Part shown: in pieces, positions 5,737 to 5,999 of the stretch
Layout of the letters: the number at the start of each line of letters is the position of its first letter
Position numbering within the stretch: position 1 is the first letter of the stretch
Assembly (NCBI GenBank): GCA_900555725.1
Contig: USMD01000107.1
Location: 1-5,999, forward strand
Direction of reading: 5' to 3'
Length of the DNA stretch: 5,999 bases
Origin: an uncultured Garciella sp.
GTDB taxonomy: Bacteria; Bacillota; Clostridia; Eubacteriales; Garciellaceae
Position numbers and translations under genes: made by a program
Notes under the pieces: model-generated
Databases searched by the model: none
What the model was told of the DNA's origin: nothing
The model's input: only the letters and a program-made list of their open reading frames with translations

Positions 5737-5999
5737 ATTGTCTTGAATTCATTTTATCTACCACCTTCAAATAATCGTGTAGCGTAAGTATATCTTAAAG
5801 TATAAATTTGTATAGCGATTATGATATATAATTTTAAGTAAAAATAATAAATATTTAATGATTCAATGGTAGTATTGGATCAAATAGTTTATTGATTTGT
5901 TCTATTTAAAAAAATTTGCTAATTTAATGAAAGTAAAATTATAAAAAATATGGAGAAATTTATCGAATTTAGGGGAAATAGTATCAGTAAATCAATAAA
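5737..5999. other. AT-rich region without a supported gene
   Basis: Both strands were read and no convincing gene was found. An open frame begins at ATG 5950 and runs off the end (reading MEKFIEFRGNSISKSI), but no ribosome binding site precedes it, so it is only a possibility. On the minus strand a 19-codon stretch (5735-5794) reads DILTLHDYLKVVDKMNSRQ before a stop; it could be a remnant or chance. An 11-base inverted repeat pairs TTTATTGATTT (5888-5898) with the last 11 bases of the window. The region lies just beyond the tmRNA 3' end, a common target for integrating elements, but no integrase or att repeat is visible. Confidence 0.5.

Noticed and set aside
5735..5794. Minus-strand mini frame with an AAGGTGG motif and ATG, reading MNSRQ then stop
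   Set aside because: Five codons after the ATG is too short for a gene, and the longer 19-codon reading has no start or recognisable family; kept only as a possible remnant.
5916..5947. TTGCTA with TATAAA 18 bp downstream, a possible promoter before the ATG at 5950
   Set aside because: Such matches are frequent in DNA this AT-rich, and the ATG would follow without room for a leader or ribosome binding site.
1..5999. CRISPR array, insertion sequence or tRNA genes
   Set aside because: No spaced direct repeats, transposase or terminal inverted repeats of an IS, and no cloverleaf other than the tRNA-like domain of tmRNA, were seen.

Overview
This window is AT-rich chromosomal DNA from a low-GC Gram-positive anaerobe, most likely a member of the Clostridia. 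I infer this from strong AGGAGG-type ribosome binding sites, two TTG start codons, sigma-A-like promoters, the gene set secG / rnr / smpB / ssrA in the order usual for Firmicutes, and a membrane pyrophosphatase of the potassium-dependent type common in clostridia. An Alkaliphilus-like relative would fit, but the genus cannot be fixed from the sequence alone.

Layout, all genes on the + strand: the first 80 bases end an upstream unit (an intrinsic terminator at 51-80; no upstream gene can be identified). A sigma-A promoter (82-110) drives secG (142-372, a SecYEG translocon subunit). After a gap holding a bulged hairpin (388-415) comes hppA (455-2416, a sodium- or proton-pumping membrane pyrophosphatase), closed by a strong terminator (2431-2465). 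Then rnr (2533-4659, RNase R). The rnr-smpB gap holds a sigma-A promoter (4671-4698) followed by an intrinsic terminator hairpin (4713-4747). smpB (4801-5268) follows, then an excellent promoter two bases after its stop codon (5270-5298), the tmRNA gene ssrA (5318-5669) with encoded tag AKNDNLALAA, and its terminator (5697-5736). The last ~260 bases are very AT-rich, with no gene I can support.

Functionally, rnr, smpB and ssrA form the ribosome-rescue module. tmRNA charged with alanine and bound by SmpB enters stalled ribosomes, adds a degradation tag and releases the ribosome; RNase R degrades the faulty mRNA. secG belongs to protein export and hppA to membrane energetics, so hppA is the functional outsider. 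No mobile element, CRISPR array or previously undescribed system is visible. The points worth a second look are the position and ion type of hppA, the missing basic tail of RNase R, the promoter-before-terminator arrangement ahead of smpB, and the gene-poor flank after ssrA.
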